Of a stretch of DNA of 64,000 nucleotides, positions 25,683 through 35,319 are shown piece by piece. This DNA is from Cellvibrio sp. (GTDB taxonomy: Bacteria; Pseudomonadota; Gammaproteobacteria; Pseudomonadales; Cellvibrionaceae): assembly GCA_016712405.1 (NCBI GenBank), contig JADJRD010000003.1:300501-364500 (forward strand). Direction: 5' to 3'. The position numbers and the translations under genes were made by a program. The notes beneath the pieces are model-generated. The model ran no database searches. It was not told the DNA's origin and saw only the letters and a program-made list of their open reading frames with translations. Positions within the stretch are counted from its first letter, which is position 1. The number at the start of each line of letters is the position of its first letter.

Positions 25683-27483
25683 CTACACCTCTCTCTATTT
25701 TAAATTCCGTTTTTGGTTATCACGAATTCCGCGGCACGCAGGCGGCGGTGATTGATGCATTGGTGCAGGGTGATGATGCGCTGGTGTTGATGCCGACCGG
25801 TGGTGGTAAATCGCTCTGTTATCAAATTCCGGCACTGGTGCGCGAAGGTGTTGGCATTGTGATTTCGCCGTTGATTGCGTTGATGCAAGATCAAGTCAGC
25901 GCGTTGCGTGAATTGGGTGTGCGTGCCGGGTTTTTAAATTCATCTTTATCCATACAAGAAGCGCGGCAAATTGAATTGGCGCTAGAACGTGGTGAATTGG
26001 ATTTGCTTTATGTTGCGCCTGAACGTTTGATTCAACCACGAACGCTGGAATTATTTCATCAAATCAAAATTTCGTTATTTGCGATTGATGAAGCGCATTG
26101 CGTTTCACAGTGGGGGCATGATTTTCGTTCGGATTATTTGAAACTGGAATTGTTGCATCGCGAATTTCCGAATGTTCCGCGCATTGCATTAACGGCAACG
26201 GCTGATATTCGCACGCGCGATGAAATTATCCTGCGTTTGCAATTGCAAAATGCACAACAGTTTATTAGTGGATTTGATCGGCCGAATATTCAATATCGCA
26301 TCACGCAAAAAAATAATCCGAAAATTCAATTGATGCGATTTTTGCGTGAAGAGCACGCGGGAAATTCCGGTATTGTTTATTGTTTGTCGCGCAATAAAGT
26401 CGATCAAATTGCCGAATGGTTAAGCAGTGAAGGTTTTACTGCGCTGCCTTATCACGCCGGGCTGTCATCACAGATTCGTCAGAAAAATCAGGAACGTTTT
26501 TTACGCGAAGACAATATTATTATGGTGGCCACTATCGCCTTTGGCATGGGGATAGATAAACCCGATGTGCGATTTGTTGCGCATTTGGATTTGCCCAAAA
26601 GTATTGAAGCCTATTATCAGGAAACCGGTCGTGCGGGTCGGGATGGCGAACCCGCAACCGGTTTATTACTTTACGGTTTGGAAGATGTAGTCAAACTGCG
26701 ACAAATGATGGCGCAATCGGAAGGCAACGAAGAATTCAAGCGCAATGAACAACAAAGACTCAATGCTATGTTGGGTCTATGTGAAATCACCAGCTGTCGT
26801 CGACAAAGTTTATTGCGTTATTTTGGTGAAAATTTAGTGCAACCTTGCGGTAATTGCGATTGTTGTTTGAATCCCCTGAAACCTGGGATGCCACCCAAGC
26901 TGTGCAAATGGCGCTTTCTTGCGTGTATCGCACGGGTCAACGTTTTGGTGCGGGTCATATTATTGATGTATTACGCGGCAGCAATAATGAAAAAATTCTA
27001 CAATTTGGTCACAACAAATTATCTACCTACGATATTGGCAAACATCTCAGCGCTGACGAATGGAAATCGATTTTTCGCCAATTAGTTGCACGCGGCTTAT
27101 TGGATGTGAATAGCGATGGCTTTGGTGGTTTGTTATTAAATGAATCCTGCCGGATTTATTTGCGCGGTGAAGAAAAAATTTATTTACGTCGCGACATTAA
27201 AATCGCCGTCACTTCACCACGTCGCGCCAATATTTCTAATTCCATCGAAGCCGAAGATCAATCACTCTGGAATGCACTGCGCGCTTGCCGTAAACGACTT
27301 GCCGAAGAACACAGCGTGCCACCTTACGTAATATTTCACGATGCCACTTTGCGCGAAATGCTCGAATTTCGACCGCTCACCCCCGAACAATTACGCAACA
27401 TCACCGGCGTTGGTGAAAGCAAATTAAAACGTTTTGGTGAAGAATTTTTGGCGGTAATTCGTGAAGCGGAATATGCGGGATAA
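25679..27483 (+). pseudogene. recQ: ATP-dependent DNA helicase RecQ, frameshifted
   Basis: 3'-5' helicase of recombination and repair. The first frame carries Walker A (MPTGGGKSLCYQIP), DEAH box (AIDEAHCVSQWGHDF), helicase motifs IV-VI (QETGRAGRDGEP) and the zinc-binding cysteines GNCDCC. The frame then breaks in the CCCC run at 26873-26876; adding one C gives NPPETWDATQAVQMALSCVY and leads into the RQC winged helix and HRDC domain (PLTPEQLRNITGVGESKL). The restored protein is 601 aa, close to E. coli RecQ. As it stands, the product would lose RQC and HRDC. Start is ATG 25679. Confidence 0.92.
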
Positions 27484-27563
27484 GTCGCATTTATTTCAGT
27501 TCCTATTCAGCCTCACAGGGATAATCTGACACTGTCTGATGACATTCCTGTGGGGAGCACAAT

Positions 27564-28154
27564 ATGAAATACCTTATCGTTAGTTTGATTGCCAGTATTG
27601 GATTAATTTCATCTTCAGTGGTAATGGCGGATAGGGGGCATGGGCATCACAAATATAAGCATAGGCATCATGATCATCATGTATATGAGCGCACAGTGGT
27701 GTACGAAAGGCCGGTGGTTGTTTACGAAAGACCTGTAGTTTATGCGCGAGTGGTTTCAGCTGAGCCGGTTTATCGTGAAGTAGCGGTCGATGTTCCCTAT
27801 CAATCTTGCGGAGTTGAGCGAAGTAGTTACCGAGCTGCCAGCAGACGCGACTCAGCCACTGGCGCTATTGTCGGGGGTGTAATTGGTGCAGTGATTGGAC
27901 ATGAAGTCGGCGGCAGACATGATGCCTTTTTTGGTGGATTAGCCGGTGCACAAATTGGTCAAGATATTGCGCATGCGGGTGGAAGGACTTATCACCAAGA
28001 CCGCGAAGTTTGCCGCACTTCTTACCGCACAGAATATCGTCGTGAACTGGTCGGTTACGACGTAGGTTATAGTCATGATGGCCGCGTTTATTACACTGAA
28101 ACTGCACAGCATCCCGGCAGTTCAATTCGAGTCGATATCACCCTTAATCACTAA
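27564..28154 (+). CDS. Glycine-zipper 2TM-domain protein, His-rich, exported
   Basis: 196-aa protein with a signal peptide (cleavage after VVMA, about residue 22), a histidine-rich stretch (residues 24-40) and tyrosine/valine/arginine-rich repeats (VYERPVV three times). The glycine zipper region AIVGGVIGAVIGHEVGGRH plus FFGGLAGAQIGQDI resembles the Rick_17kDa/SlyB-type outer-membrane lipoproteins, but there is no lipobox cysteine. Probably an envelope protein; metal binding by the histidines is a guess. A Shine-Dalgarno GGGGAG precedes the ATG. Confidence 0.8.
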   Translation: MKYLIVSLIASIGLISSSVVMADRGHGHHKYKHRHHDHHVYERTVVYERPVVVYERPVVYARVVSAEPVYREVAVDVPYQSCGVERSSYRAASRRDSATGAIVGGVIGAVIGHEVGGRHDAFFGGLAGAQIGQDIAHAGGRTYHQDREVCRTSYRTEYRRELVGYDVGYSHDGRVYYTETAQHPGSSIRVDITLNH

Positions 28155-28236
28155 CCGCTTCAACCATTGACCTTTTGCCCGGTTCCAAGGATAGTGTGCC
28201 GGGCGCTCATTTCGTCTTAATCATGTTGGATGACTT

Positions 28237-28570
28237 ATGCGATATTCTTTTCTTTTTTTGATATTTTTAATTGCAACATACACATCAGCGGATGAGTTGC
28301 TATTGCCTGACAATATCACGCCAGAAAAAGAAGAAACTTCGCAAGTTGAAACATTTCTTAGCACTGAAAAAAATAGTAGAGTTGATCCTCCAAAATTATC
28401 AGCGTCTGAAGTGGCAAAGTTAGTTGAGATGCGATATTCCCGGAAAGATTTTTAGCGTTACCTTGTTGGAAGACAAGCCCACCTATGTCATTAAAATGCT
28501 TAACAATGGCCATATGAAAGTCCTGTATGTGGATGCAAATCATGGCTACTTTACTGAACTTTCTGATTAA
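28237..28570 (+). pseudogene. Exported PepSY-domain protein, frameshifted
   Basis: The first frame has a signal peptide (MRYSFLFLIFLIATYTSA) and ends after KLVEMRYSRKDF. Removing one base from CCC at 28439-28441 continues as MRYSGKIFSVTLLEDKPTYV, then IKMLNNGHMKVLYVDANHG, a typical PepSY domain, for a total of 110 aa. Small PepSY proteins are often encoded ahead of PhoP/PhoQ-like systems and may modulate the sensor. It ends 11 bases before the response regulator. Confidence 0.8.
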
Positions 28571-28581
28571 GGATTTCCGCT

Positions 28582-29259
28582 ATGCGTATTCTGGTTATTG
28601 AAGATGAAAAAGCCTTGCGCGAACAAATTGTGTTGTTGGTTGAGCAAGAAAAGTATGCTTGTGACAGTGCAGCGGAAGGGCGAGAAGGATTATTTTTAGG
28701 TTGCGAATATGATTATGATTTGGCGATCATTGATTTGGGTTTGCCGCTGATTGAAGGTACAGAAGTAATTCGACAGCTGCGTGCAAAATCACGTAACTTT
28801 CCGGTTTTGATTTTAACGGCGCGAGGTAACTGGCAAGACAAAGTGCAAGGCTTGGAAGCGGGTGCAGATGATTACTTGACCAAACCTTTTCATCCAGAAG
28901 AATTGCGTGCGCGTATTCATGCTTTATTGCGTCGTGCTAGTGGGCATGCATCTTCTATATTGCGTTATGGTCCCATTAGCATTGATACCAATGCCAAACG
29001 AGTTTTTCGCGATAGCAATGAAGTTGAATTAACCAGTTTTGAATACAACACCTTGACCTATCTGGCTATGCATGCAGGTAAAAATATTTCCAAGCTGGAA
29101 TTAACCGAGCATCTTTATGCGCAGGATTATGATCGTGATAGTAATGTGATAGAGGTATTTGTGGGTCGCTTGCGTAAAAAATTGGATCCTGATTCTAGTT
29201 TGAATTTAATTTCAACCCAGCGTGGATTGGGTTATCGCTTTAATCCAGATATCCAATAG
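28582..29259 (+). CDS. OmpR/PhoP-family response regulator
   Basis: 225-aa transcription regulator. The receiver domain has acidic residues in VIEDE, the phospho-acceptor aspartate in AIIDLGLP near residue 51, T in LTARG and the lysine in TKPF. The C-terminal winged helix contains LTSFEYNTLTYLA and DSNVIEVFVGRLRKKL. It lies between the PepSY gene and its cognate kinase (2-base gap). The signal is likely envelope-related by analogy with PhoP, but this is inference. Confidence 0.93.
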   Translation: MRILVIEDEKALREQIVLLVEQEKYACDSAAEGREGLFLGCEYDYDLAIIDLGLPLIEGTEVIRQLRAKSRNFPVLILTARGNWQDKVQGLEAGADDYLTKPFHPEELRARIHALLRRASGHASSILRYGPISIDTNAKRVFRDSNEVELTSFEYNTLTYLAMHAGKNISKLELTEHLYAQDYDRDSNVIEVFVGRLRKKLDPDSSLNLISTQRGLGYRFNPDIQ

Positions 29260-29261
29260 CA

Positions 29262-30623
29262 ATGAGATCACCCTTTTCATCCATATCTGCGCGACTGTTT
29301 TTTGCGTCGGCTTTGTTATTACCTTCATTTTTGGGTTTGACAGGATTTTTTCTTGATCGAGCCTTTCATCAAAGTTTGATTGAAGCGGAAGAGTCCCGGT
29401 TGCGAGCGCACGTCAATTTACTGATGAGTGTTGCCGATCCCCTCAATCAAGAACAACGCATGCATTTGACATTAATAGAACCTGATTTTGAGAGGCAAAA
29501 TTCCGGGCTCTATGCTTACATTTTTAATGGTCAAAAGGAGATTATTTGGAGTTCAAATTCAGCTCTATTAAAAGAACAGCCGTCCTATGATCAGCTTTCC
29601 CAAAATAATGTGCCCGGCAAAATGATTATGGATGAAATTGTTTTTAATGATCGTAATTATTTTGTCGCGCACTATGATGTGTTATGGGAGATTGCACAAA
29701 ATCAATCGCAAACATTTCGATTTGTGGTGATTCACAGTGGTAAAACGTTTCGTTCGGAATTGGCCGCCTATCGAGGTGAATTGTGGCGATGGTTAGGCGC
29801 TGCAGCAGTTTTCTTGTTAATTGCACAATCCTTAGTTGTAACCTTTGGTTTGCGGCCGTTGGGCAAATTAGCGGCTGCGTTGCAAGCAATGCAGACTGGC
29901 GACAAAAATAAAATTGAAGGCAATCACCCACAAGAATTGCAACAGGTTATTGATAACTTAAATCAAGTATTAGCGCGTGAACATTCGTTACGTACTCGTT
30001 ATCGCAATAGTTTGGCGGACTTGGCGCATAGCTTGAAAACCCCCTTGGCTGTATTGCAAGGGCAGTTGGGGCACTCGTCCAAACAAGATTCCCAACAGTT
30101 GGTGCATGACCAAATCCAACGAATGAATGAAGTAATTAGTTATCAACTGCAACGGGCTGTGGCCAGCCAGCAGACGGGAACCGTGAGGCGCACCCGGCTA
30201 GCGCCTTTAGTGGATCGCTTGATTAATGCACTACATAAGGTTTATGCCGATAAAAATATCCAGATTGACAAGCAACTCGCCCCTAACTCCACCTTGATGG
30301 GGGATGAGCAGGACATGATGGAACTGGTGGGAAACCTTCTGGAAAATGCCTGCAAATATGGTCGATCGCAAGTTGTCATCAGTAGCTATAAAGATGATGA
30401 GTATCTCTGGGTCAACATAGAAGATGATGGGCCCGGCGTACCGCCTCAGGATCAAGAGCGAATTTTGAAGCGGGGTCAGCGTTTGGATACCAATTTACCG
30501 GGGCAGGGCATAGGCTTGGCGGTTGCCTCTGATATTGTTCAAGGCTACAACGGCAAAATCCAGGTAGCTCGTTCATCTTTGGGAGGGGCAAAGTTTCAAT
30601 TTGCTATTCCTCTGTCATTCTAG
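29262..30623 (+). CDS. Sensor histidine kinase, PhoQ-like
   Basis: Inner-membrane kinase (453 aa): helix 1 (LFFASALLLPSFLGLTGFF), a periplasmic sensor of about 140 residues, helix 2 (WLGAAAVFLLIAQSLVVTFG), a HAMP-like linker, the phospho-acceptor histidine in LADLAHSLKTPLAVLQ, and the ATP domain with N box ENACKYG, DDGPGVPP and GQGIGLAVASD. It ends the PepSY-regulator-kinase unit. The sensor region is similar in length to PhoQ, but the acidic metal-sensing patch was not identified. Confidence 0.92.
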   Translation: MRSPFSSISARLFFASALLLPSFLGLTGFFLDRAFHQSLIEAEESRLRAHVNLLMSVADPLNQEQRMHLTLIEPDFERQNSGLYAYIFNGQKEIIWSSNSALLKEQPSYDQLSQNNVPGKMIMDEIVFNDRNYFVAHYDVLWEIAQNQSQTFRFVVIHSGKTFRSELAAYRGELWRWLGAAAVFLLIAQSLVVTFGLRPLGKLAAALQAMQTGDKNKIEGNHPQELQQVIDNLNQVLAREHSLRTRYRNSLADLAHSLKTPLAVLQGQLGHSSKQDSQQLVHDQIQRMNEVISYQLQRAVASQQTGTVRRTRLAPLVDRLINALHKVYADKNIQIDKQLAPNSTLMGDEQDMMELVGNLLENACKYGRSQVVISSYKDDEYLWVNIEDDGPGVPPQDQERILKRGQRLDTNLPGQGIGLAVASDIVQGYNGKIQVARSSLGGAKFQFAIPLSF

Positions 30624-30670
30624 GTCCTGTGTCTGACTTATAACCAAAAAAAGGCTTATCTCTGCTTGGT

Positions 30671-30688
30671 TGTGAGATATATCTCACA
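30671..30688. promoter_or_regulatory. Perfect 18-bp palindrome between the kinase and degV
   Basis: TGTGAGATATATCTCACA is exactly self-complementary. The half-site TGTGA resembles CRP/Vfr sites, but the TGTGA and TCACA arms are 8 bases apart rather than 6, so a different regulator is likely. It lies 132 bases before the degV ATG. Confidence 0.55.
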
Positions 30689-30819
30689 TTAGTTTCATCC
30701 TTTCCTCACACATCTTAGTGATTTTCACGACTTCTGTTCTTATCTGTTAATCCCGATACTGCCAGCTACGGAAGGACATCGTCTGTGATTAAAAACTTAT
30801 TACACTCGAGGAAATCAAT

Positions 30820-31770
30820 ATGTCAGACAGAACCTGTATCGCTGTAGATTCCACCTGTGATCTACCCGCAAAATTTATCCAGCAACACAATATTGAAGTG
30901 TTGCCGATTTACATTAAGCATAAGGATGGTGAAACCCTGGATTATCGCGATCCACAAACTATGTTGAATTTTTATAAAAATCATTCGAAGGATCAGTATG
31001 GTTTGGCGCAATCAGATCCTTTATCAGTTAACGATATGACGGATATTCTCCGCGATAAACTTTTGCCTAAATATGATTTGGTGCAGGTCGTGACTATTAA
31101 TAGTCGCAAAAGCGAAGTTTATAAACGCGTTTCTGAAGCGGCTTTGGTGAATGAACCAAAATTTCGAGAAATTGAGCGAAAAGAGCCGGGTCGCGCGCCG
31201 TTTCGTATTCGTTTATATGATTCTATGTCCATGTTTACTGGGCATGCACTCTTGGTGTACGAACTGGTTAAAAGAATTCATGTCGATAATATTCCGATCA
31301 ACCGCGCACTGCGCGAAATCGACAATATGCGTGATCAGGTTTATGGTTATTTAATTCCGAATGATCTGTCTTATATGCGAGATCGTCGTCATCTTCGTAA
31401 AGCCGATAACAATATTTCCTGGATTAATTTCCAGTTAGCAAACATGTTAAATGTTCGCCCGATAGTACAGTTGTATCGCGGTGATACCGACAAAATTGAT
31501 ACTGGCAAAGGTTTTATTGGCGCTTTGGAAAAATTATTTATCCATGTTAAAAAGCAGGTTGATGTGGGTTTAACCAGTGAAGTCATTGCGATGAGCTATG
31601 GTGGCCTTTTGGAAGAGATTAAAGACGAGCCTTTGTTAGTGGAATTTCGTGATTACTGTTCAAAACGTAATGTTAAAACCATGCTCTCCATGATGAGTAT
31701 GACGGGTGCCGTAAATGTGGGGCCTAAATCTTTTGCGCTCTCGTTTGCTACAGATAAGGATTTGGTTTGA
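30820..31770 (+). CDS. DegV-family protein (fatty-acid binding)
   Basis: 316-aa protein with the DegV opening CIAVDSTCDLPAKFIQQHNI, a conserved SDPLSVND segment and a long C-terminal domain with VGLTSEVIAMSYGG. DegV/FakB proteins bind a single fatty acid and in Firmicutes present it to the kinase FakA; the role in gammaproteobacteria is not settled. No fakA-like gene is nearby. The GAGG ribosome site and the palindrome upstream are its only visible control elements. Confidence 0.85.
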   Translation: MSDRTCIAVDSTCDLPAKFIQQHNIEVLPIYIKHKDGETLDYRDPQTMLNFYKNHSKDQYGLAQSDPLSVNDMTDILRDKLLPKYDLVQVVTINSRKSEVYKRVSEAALVNEPKFREIERKEPGRAPFRIRLYDSMSMFTGHALLVYELVKRIHVDNIPINRALREIDNMRDQVYGYLIPNDLSYMRDRRHLRKADNNISWINFQLANMLNVRPIVQLYRGDTDKIDTGKGFIGALEKLFIHVKKQVDVGLTSEVIAMSYGGLLEEIKDEPLLVEFRDYCSKRNVKTMLSMMSMTGAVNVGPKSFALSFATDKDLV

Positions 31771-31785
31771 GTGTTTGGTTTGATA

Positions 31786-31803
31786 AGGGGGGCTTGGCCC
31801 CCT
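31786..31803. terminator. Hairpin between convergent degV and queG
   Basis: AGGGGG and CCCCCT pair around GCTTGG. There is no T-run on either strand, so termination is uncertain, but the position between two convergent stops fits a bidirectional or processing signal. Confidence 0.4.
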
Positions 31804-31815
31804 GAATCACAGGTA

Positions 31816-32955
31816 TTATCTTGGTGAGTCATCACTTAATTCAGTAATAATATTTTGAATTTTTCGTTTTCGTCGGCGATTGGGATTGTGTTGTTGGATT
31901 AATGCCCAATCAATATGTTCATTAACCATATCGGAACAGTCATTACGTTTGGTTTCTAATGCTTGAATAATTTTTTCATCGCTGGGTGCATTGCCCAGCC
32001 CAATCGCAATATTACGCAACCAACCTTCATAGCCAGCGCGACGAATCGCAGAGCCTTCGGTTTTTTGCAAAAACTCTTCTTCGCTCCATTGAAATAAATC
32101 AATTAAATCGACCTGATCCAAGCTGTGACGTGGATTGAAATCTTTTTCTTGGGTAAGGTTTGCGTATTTATTCCAAGGGCAAATCGCCTGGCAGTCATCG
32201 CAACCAAAAATTCGGTTGCCGATAGGTTCGCGAAACTCTTCGGGGATTGCTCCAGTATTTTCAATGGTGAGATACGAAATGCAACGGCGCGCATCTAATA
32301 CATAAGGTTTGGGGAATGCGTCGGTTGGGCAGACTTTTAAACAGGCTGTGCATTCACCACATTGATTTTGTTCTTTTGGGTGATCAACGGGTAAGGGCAA
32401 AAAGCTGAAGATTTCACCCAGAAAAAACCAGCTGCCCGCTTTGCTGTTAATAATCAACGTGTGTTTTCCTGTCCAGCCTAAACCTGCTTTTTCAGCGAGA
32501 GGTCTTTCCATTACCGGGGCGCTGTCAACAAATGCGCGATGCTGTCCTTTCAGTGGGAAATTATTTGGTAATGCGGCATCAATTTTTTCGGCTAATACTG
32601 ACAAACGTTTTCGAATTAATTTGTGATAGTCACGTCCGAGTGTGTAGCGTGAAATATATGCTTTTGTTGGATCTTTCAGCATTTTAATTTGTTGGGTATC
32701 GCCGGGTAGATAATCCATGCGAACGGAGATTGCACGAATAGTATTCGGAATTAATTCTGCAGGACGTGATCGTTTATTGCCGTGTGCGGACAGCCAAGCC
32801 ATACTGCCGCAATAATTCTTTTTGAGCCATTCTTGTAAGCGGGGTTCTTCCTGTGAAAGATCGATATCGGTAATGCCGACTTGTTGAAATCCCAACTCGC
32901 GTCCCCAGAGTTTGATATTTATTGCAAGTTGATCAAAATCAAAAATATCTGACAT
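31816..32955 (-). CDS. queG: Epoxyqueuosine reductase QueG
   Basis: Cobalamin- and iron-sulphur-dependent enzyme (379 aa) that reduces epoxyqueuosine to queuosine in tRNA, the last step of the pathway. Two [4Fe-4S] motifs are present: CGECTACLKVCPTDAF and CDDCQAICPWN. The N-terminal half has the QueG pattern FQQVGITDIDLSQEEP and YISRYTLGRDYHKLIR. It is 7 bases after the LytT-like regulator gene on the same strand. In pseudomonads queG normally sits next to nnr-tsaE; here they are 5 kb apart. Confidence 0.95.
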   Translation of the reverse strand: MSDIFDFDQLAINIKLWGRELGFQQVGITDIDLSQEEPRLQEWLKKNYCGSMAWLSAHGNKRSRPAELIPNTIRAISVRMDYLPGDTQQIKMLKDPTKAYISRYTLGRDYHKLIRKRLSVLAEKIDAALPNNFPLKGQHRAFVDSAPVMERPLAEKAGLGWTGKHTLIINSKAGSWFFLGEIFSFLPLPVDHPKEQNQCGECTACLKVCPTDAFPKPYVLDARRCISYLTIENTGAIPEEFREPIGNRIFGCDDCQAICPWNKYANLTQEKDFNPRHSLDQVDLIDLFQWSEEEFLQKTEGSAIRRAGYEGWLRNIAIGLGNAPSDEKIIQALETKRNDCSDMVNEHIDWALIQQHNPNRRRKRKIQNIITELSDDSPR

Positions 32956-32962
32956 TGTAATC

Positions 32963-33682
32963 TTACATCTCTAGTGCATTTTTTAGTTCGCGTGCTTGTC
33001 GGCGTGAGGCTTCGACTTGTGTGCCATCTTGCATGATAATTAATAAGCCATCACCAACCCATGGTTCTATGCGACCCACAAAATTTAAATTAACAATCTG
33101 TTGTCGATTGGCGCGAAAGAAAATATTCGGATCTAGTCTTTCCTCAACATAATTTAATGATCGCGGCATCATAGCATGGGTGTTTCGAAAAAATAATCTG
33201 ACATAGTTGCCATCGACTTGAAGTAAACGAATTTCATGGTATTTCACAAAGTGGCAACGTTCACCTTCGCGAATAAATAAATGATCATCGGCTTTGCGGT
33301 TAGTTGATGATTGAGCTTGTGTGTTAGGTGAAATTTTATCGGTATCAATTTTTTCCAGTGCTTGAAATAAACGTTCGGAAGTAATGGGTTTTAGTAAATA
33401 ATCCAATGCGTTAATTTCGAATGCGCGCAAAGCATGTTGTTCGTAAGCAGTGGTGAATATCACCTTCGGAATATGTTCGGCTTGTTCCAATATATCAAAA
33501 CCGCTGCCATCCGGTAAATGGATATCCAGCAATAATAAATCAGGCTTTAATCGATTGACTATTTCCAATGCGGATTGCACATCGGAAGCTTCACCAATAA
33601 TTTCATGGCGACTTTGTTCGGTTAATAAACCCGCCAACTCTTTGCGGGCCAGACGTGAATCATCGACTATCACAATATTCAT
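32963..33682 (-). CDS. LytTR-family response regulator
   Basis: 239-aa regulator: receiver domain with phospho-acceptor Asp in LLLLDIHLPDGSGFD near residue 54 and lysine in LLKPIT, and a C-terminal LytTR DNA-binding domain (EIRLLQVDGNYVRLFFRN; FFRANRQQIVNLNFV). LytTR domains bind DNA with beta-strands and typically regulate extracellular or membrane functions. Its ATG overlaps the kinase stop by 4 bases (ATGA), so the pair is coupled. Confidence 0.94.
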   Translation of the reverse strand: MNIVIVDDSRLARKELAGLLTEQSRHEIIGEASDVQSALEIVNRLKPDLLLLDIHLPDGSGFDILEQAEHIPKVIFTTAYEQHALRAFEINALDYLLKPITSERLFQALEKIDTDKISPNTQAQSSTNRKADDHLFIREGERCHFVKYHEIRLLQVDGNYVRLFFRNTHAMMPRSLNYVEERLDPNIFFRANRQQIVNLNFVGRIEPWVGDGLLIIMQDGTQVEASRRQARELKNALEM

Positions 33683-34737
33683 GAAGGCATCTCCGCAGTC
33701 GCGATTACGGTTCCAGAAAAATGAAGTTCCAATGTGGCATTATGGTCGAAAGCAGCAAACAAACGATCGCGTGCATTTTTTAAACCTATACCATTGCTTT
33801 CATGTTCCATCGGTAATTCGGCGGTGGGATTTTCAACTTGTAATCGCCAACGGTTGAATGAAATAGAATCTGCGCTGATGCGGATTTTCCCGCCCAATCG
33901 TCGACGGGCTATACCATGTTTGATTGCATTTTCTACGAGTGTTTGTAATAACAATGGCGGCAATTGTGCATCGAGTAATTCAGGATTTATCGCTAATTCG
34001 TAACTTAATCGTTGTTCAAATTGCAAGGCTTCCAAGGCTAAATAACCTTTTACCCATTCCACTTCATCGCGCAGGCTTACAGTTAACTTGGCCTCGCTAT
34101 GCATGAGTCCGCGCAGTAAAGTGGCTAGATCAGTTAATCCTTGTCTTGCTGCTTGTGTATCTTCCAATATCAACGAGCGAATATTGTTGAGCGCGTTAAA
34201 TAAAAAGTGAGAATTAATTTGGCTGCGTAAAAACTGCAATTCAATATCGCGCAGTTTCACTTGATTCTCCCAGTGTGTTTTTTCTATTTGTCGACGCTTA
34301 GCCCACTCTGCTTTAAATAAATACACTAAACACCAAAGAATTAGCATTATGCAGGTATTCATGCTGTAAACAACAAAACTACCTGCGGAGGATTGTTGAA
34401 GTCCTTGCCCTAAATCGGGATTAGATTGCAGTGTCATGTAAATAATACCGAACAAAATAAACTGTATGACGACTGATGCTAAGGGTAATAACCACAATAG
34501 TTGCAGGCAAAGATGAGCCAAACTTTTTTGGTGGAAAAACCGTTTGTATAGAAATCTCAAAGCATGAGTAAAACCAAACATCAATAGGGACAAAATGGCG
34601 AAAATACTATTAATCAAAACGGATGAGTAACCCAAGGCTGTCACCAAAATAATATCGAGGAACCAATATCCACCCCAAAATGCAAGTTGGAACAACCAAT
34701 ATTTTTTGTGATTAATCTCCGTGGATGTAACTGTCAT
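33679..34737 (-). CDS. LytS-type membrane histidine kinase
   Basis: Kinase with about four N-terminal membrane helices (residues 15-160) and no large periplasmic domain. The His_kinase domain has the phospho-acceptor in QINSHFLFNALNNIRSL near residue 186 and the ATP-binding region LVENAIKHGIARR and GIGLKNARDRLFAAF. ATG 34737 (352 aa) is chosen over a TTG two codons earlier. It is preceded by a small membrane protein gene whose stop lies 2 bases upstream, suggesting the two work together. Confidence 0.92.
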   Translation of the reverse strand: MTVTSTEINHKKYWLFQLAFWGGYWFLDIILVTALGYSSVLINSIFAILSLLMFGFTHALRFLYKRFFHQKSLAHLCLQLLWLLPLASVVIQFILFGIIYMTLQSNPDLGQGLQQSSAGSFVVYSMNTCIMLILWCLVYLFKAEWAKRRQIEKTHWENQVKLRDIELQFLRSQINSHFLFNALNNIRSLILEDTQAARQGLTDLATLLRGLMHSEAKLTVSLRDEVEWVKGYLALEALQFEQRLSYELAINPELLDAQLPPLLLQTLVENAIKHGIARRRLGGKIRISADSISFNRWRLQVENPTAELPMEHESNGIGLKNARDRLFAAFDHNATLELHFSGTVIATAEMPS

Positions 34738-34739
34738 AA

Positions 34740-35304
34740 TCAATTACTTTTTTGTTGGTTAATATCTTCCCATCGTTTTTCCATCACTAGAATAGTGACT
34801 ATATAAATAACGACTATGATAGCTGGAATAACCTGAAAATGATGTTCTGGAAAAACATACCAAGCAATTAGTATTAATGCTGTGCGACTCAGAGTATGAA
34901 AATAATCGATCCAGTGCTGCACAATCCATGAAAAAGGTATCCACATTAACCCGGTTAATATGCCAACCGTTAAAGTAACTGAACGATAATCTTGCAAAAA
35001 GAAGGGGATGGCAATGGCATATACCAATAATGCCATGAGCAAACCGCCAAAAAATAATCGATCAAAAGGGTTTTTTTCTTTGTTGAAAAAAACTTCGCCA
35101 GTTAATTTGCTGATCATCATGGCTAAATAAACAATACTGCCAGTGGCAACAAACACTAACATCACCGATTGAAAATCATTTAAAAAGACTACCTATGCCA
35201 ATCGTTGCCCAGCAAATTAATCCTGATAGTGGTGTTGCCAGAAAGCGACGGCTTGTAAAAGTCGCGCGATGTTGTTCTAGGGTCATGATCTCGGAGTCAC
35301 TCAT
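34740..35304 (-). pseudogene. Small membrane protein (DUF7010-like), frameshifted
   Basis: The frame from ATG 35304 (AAGGA nine bases upstream) gives MTLEQHRATFTSRRFLATPL, then runs into a stop. Removing one base from the A5 run at 35182-35186 (T5 on the coding strand) continues IGIGSLLNDFQSVMLVFVAT into the long frame, giving 187 aa with five or six hydrophobic segments. The resemblance to DUF7010 is from memory and uncertain. It sits between the hydrolase and the kinase in a tight operon. Confidence 0.7.
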
Positions 35305-35319
35305 TTTTATAATCCTTTC

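Noticed and set aside
30671..30688. A CRP/Vfr binding site
   Set aside because: The TGTGA and TCACA arms are 8 bases apart, whereas CRP-type sites have 6.
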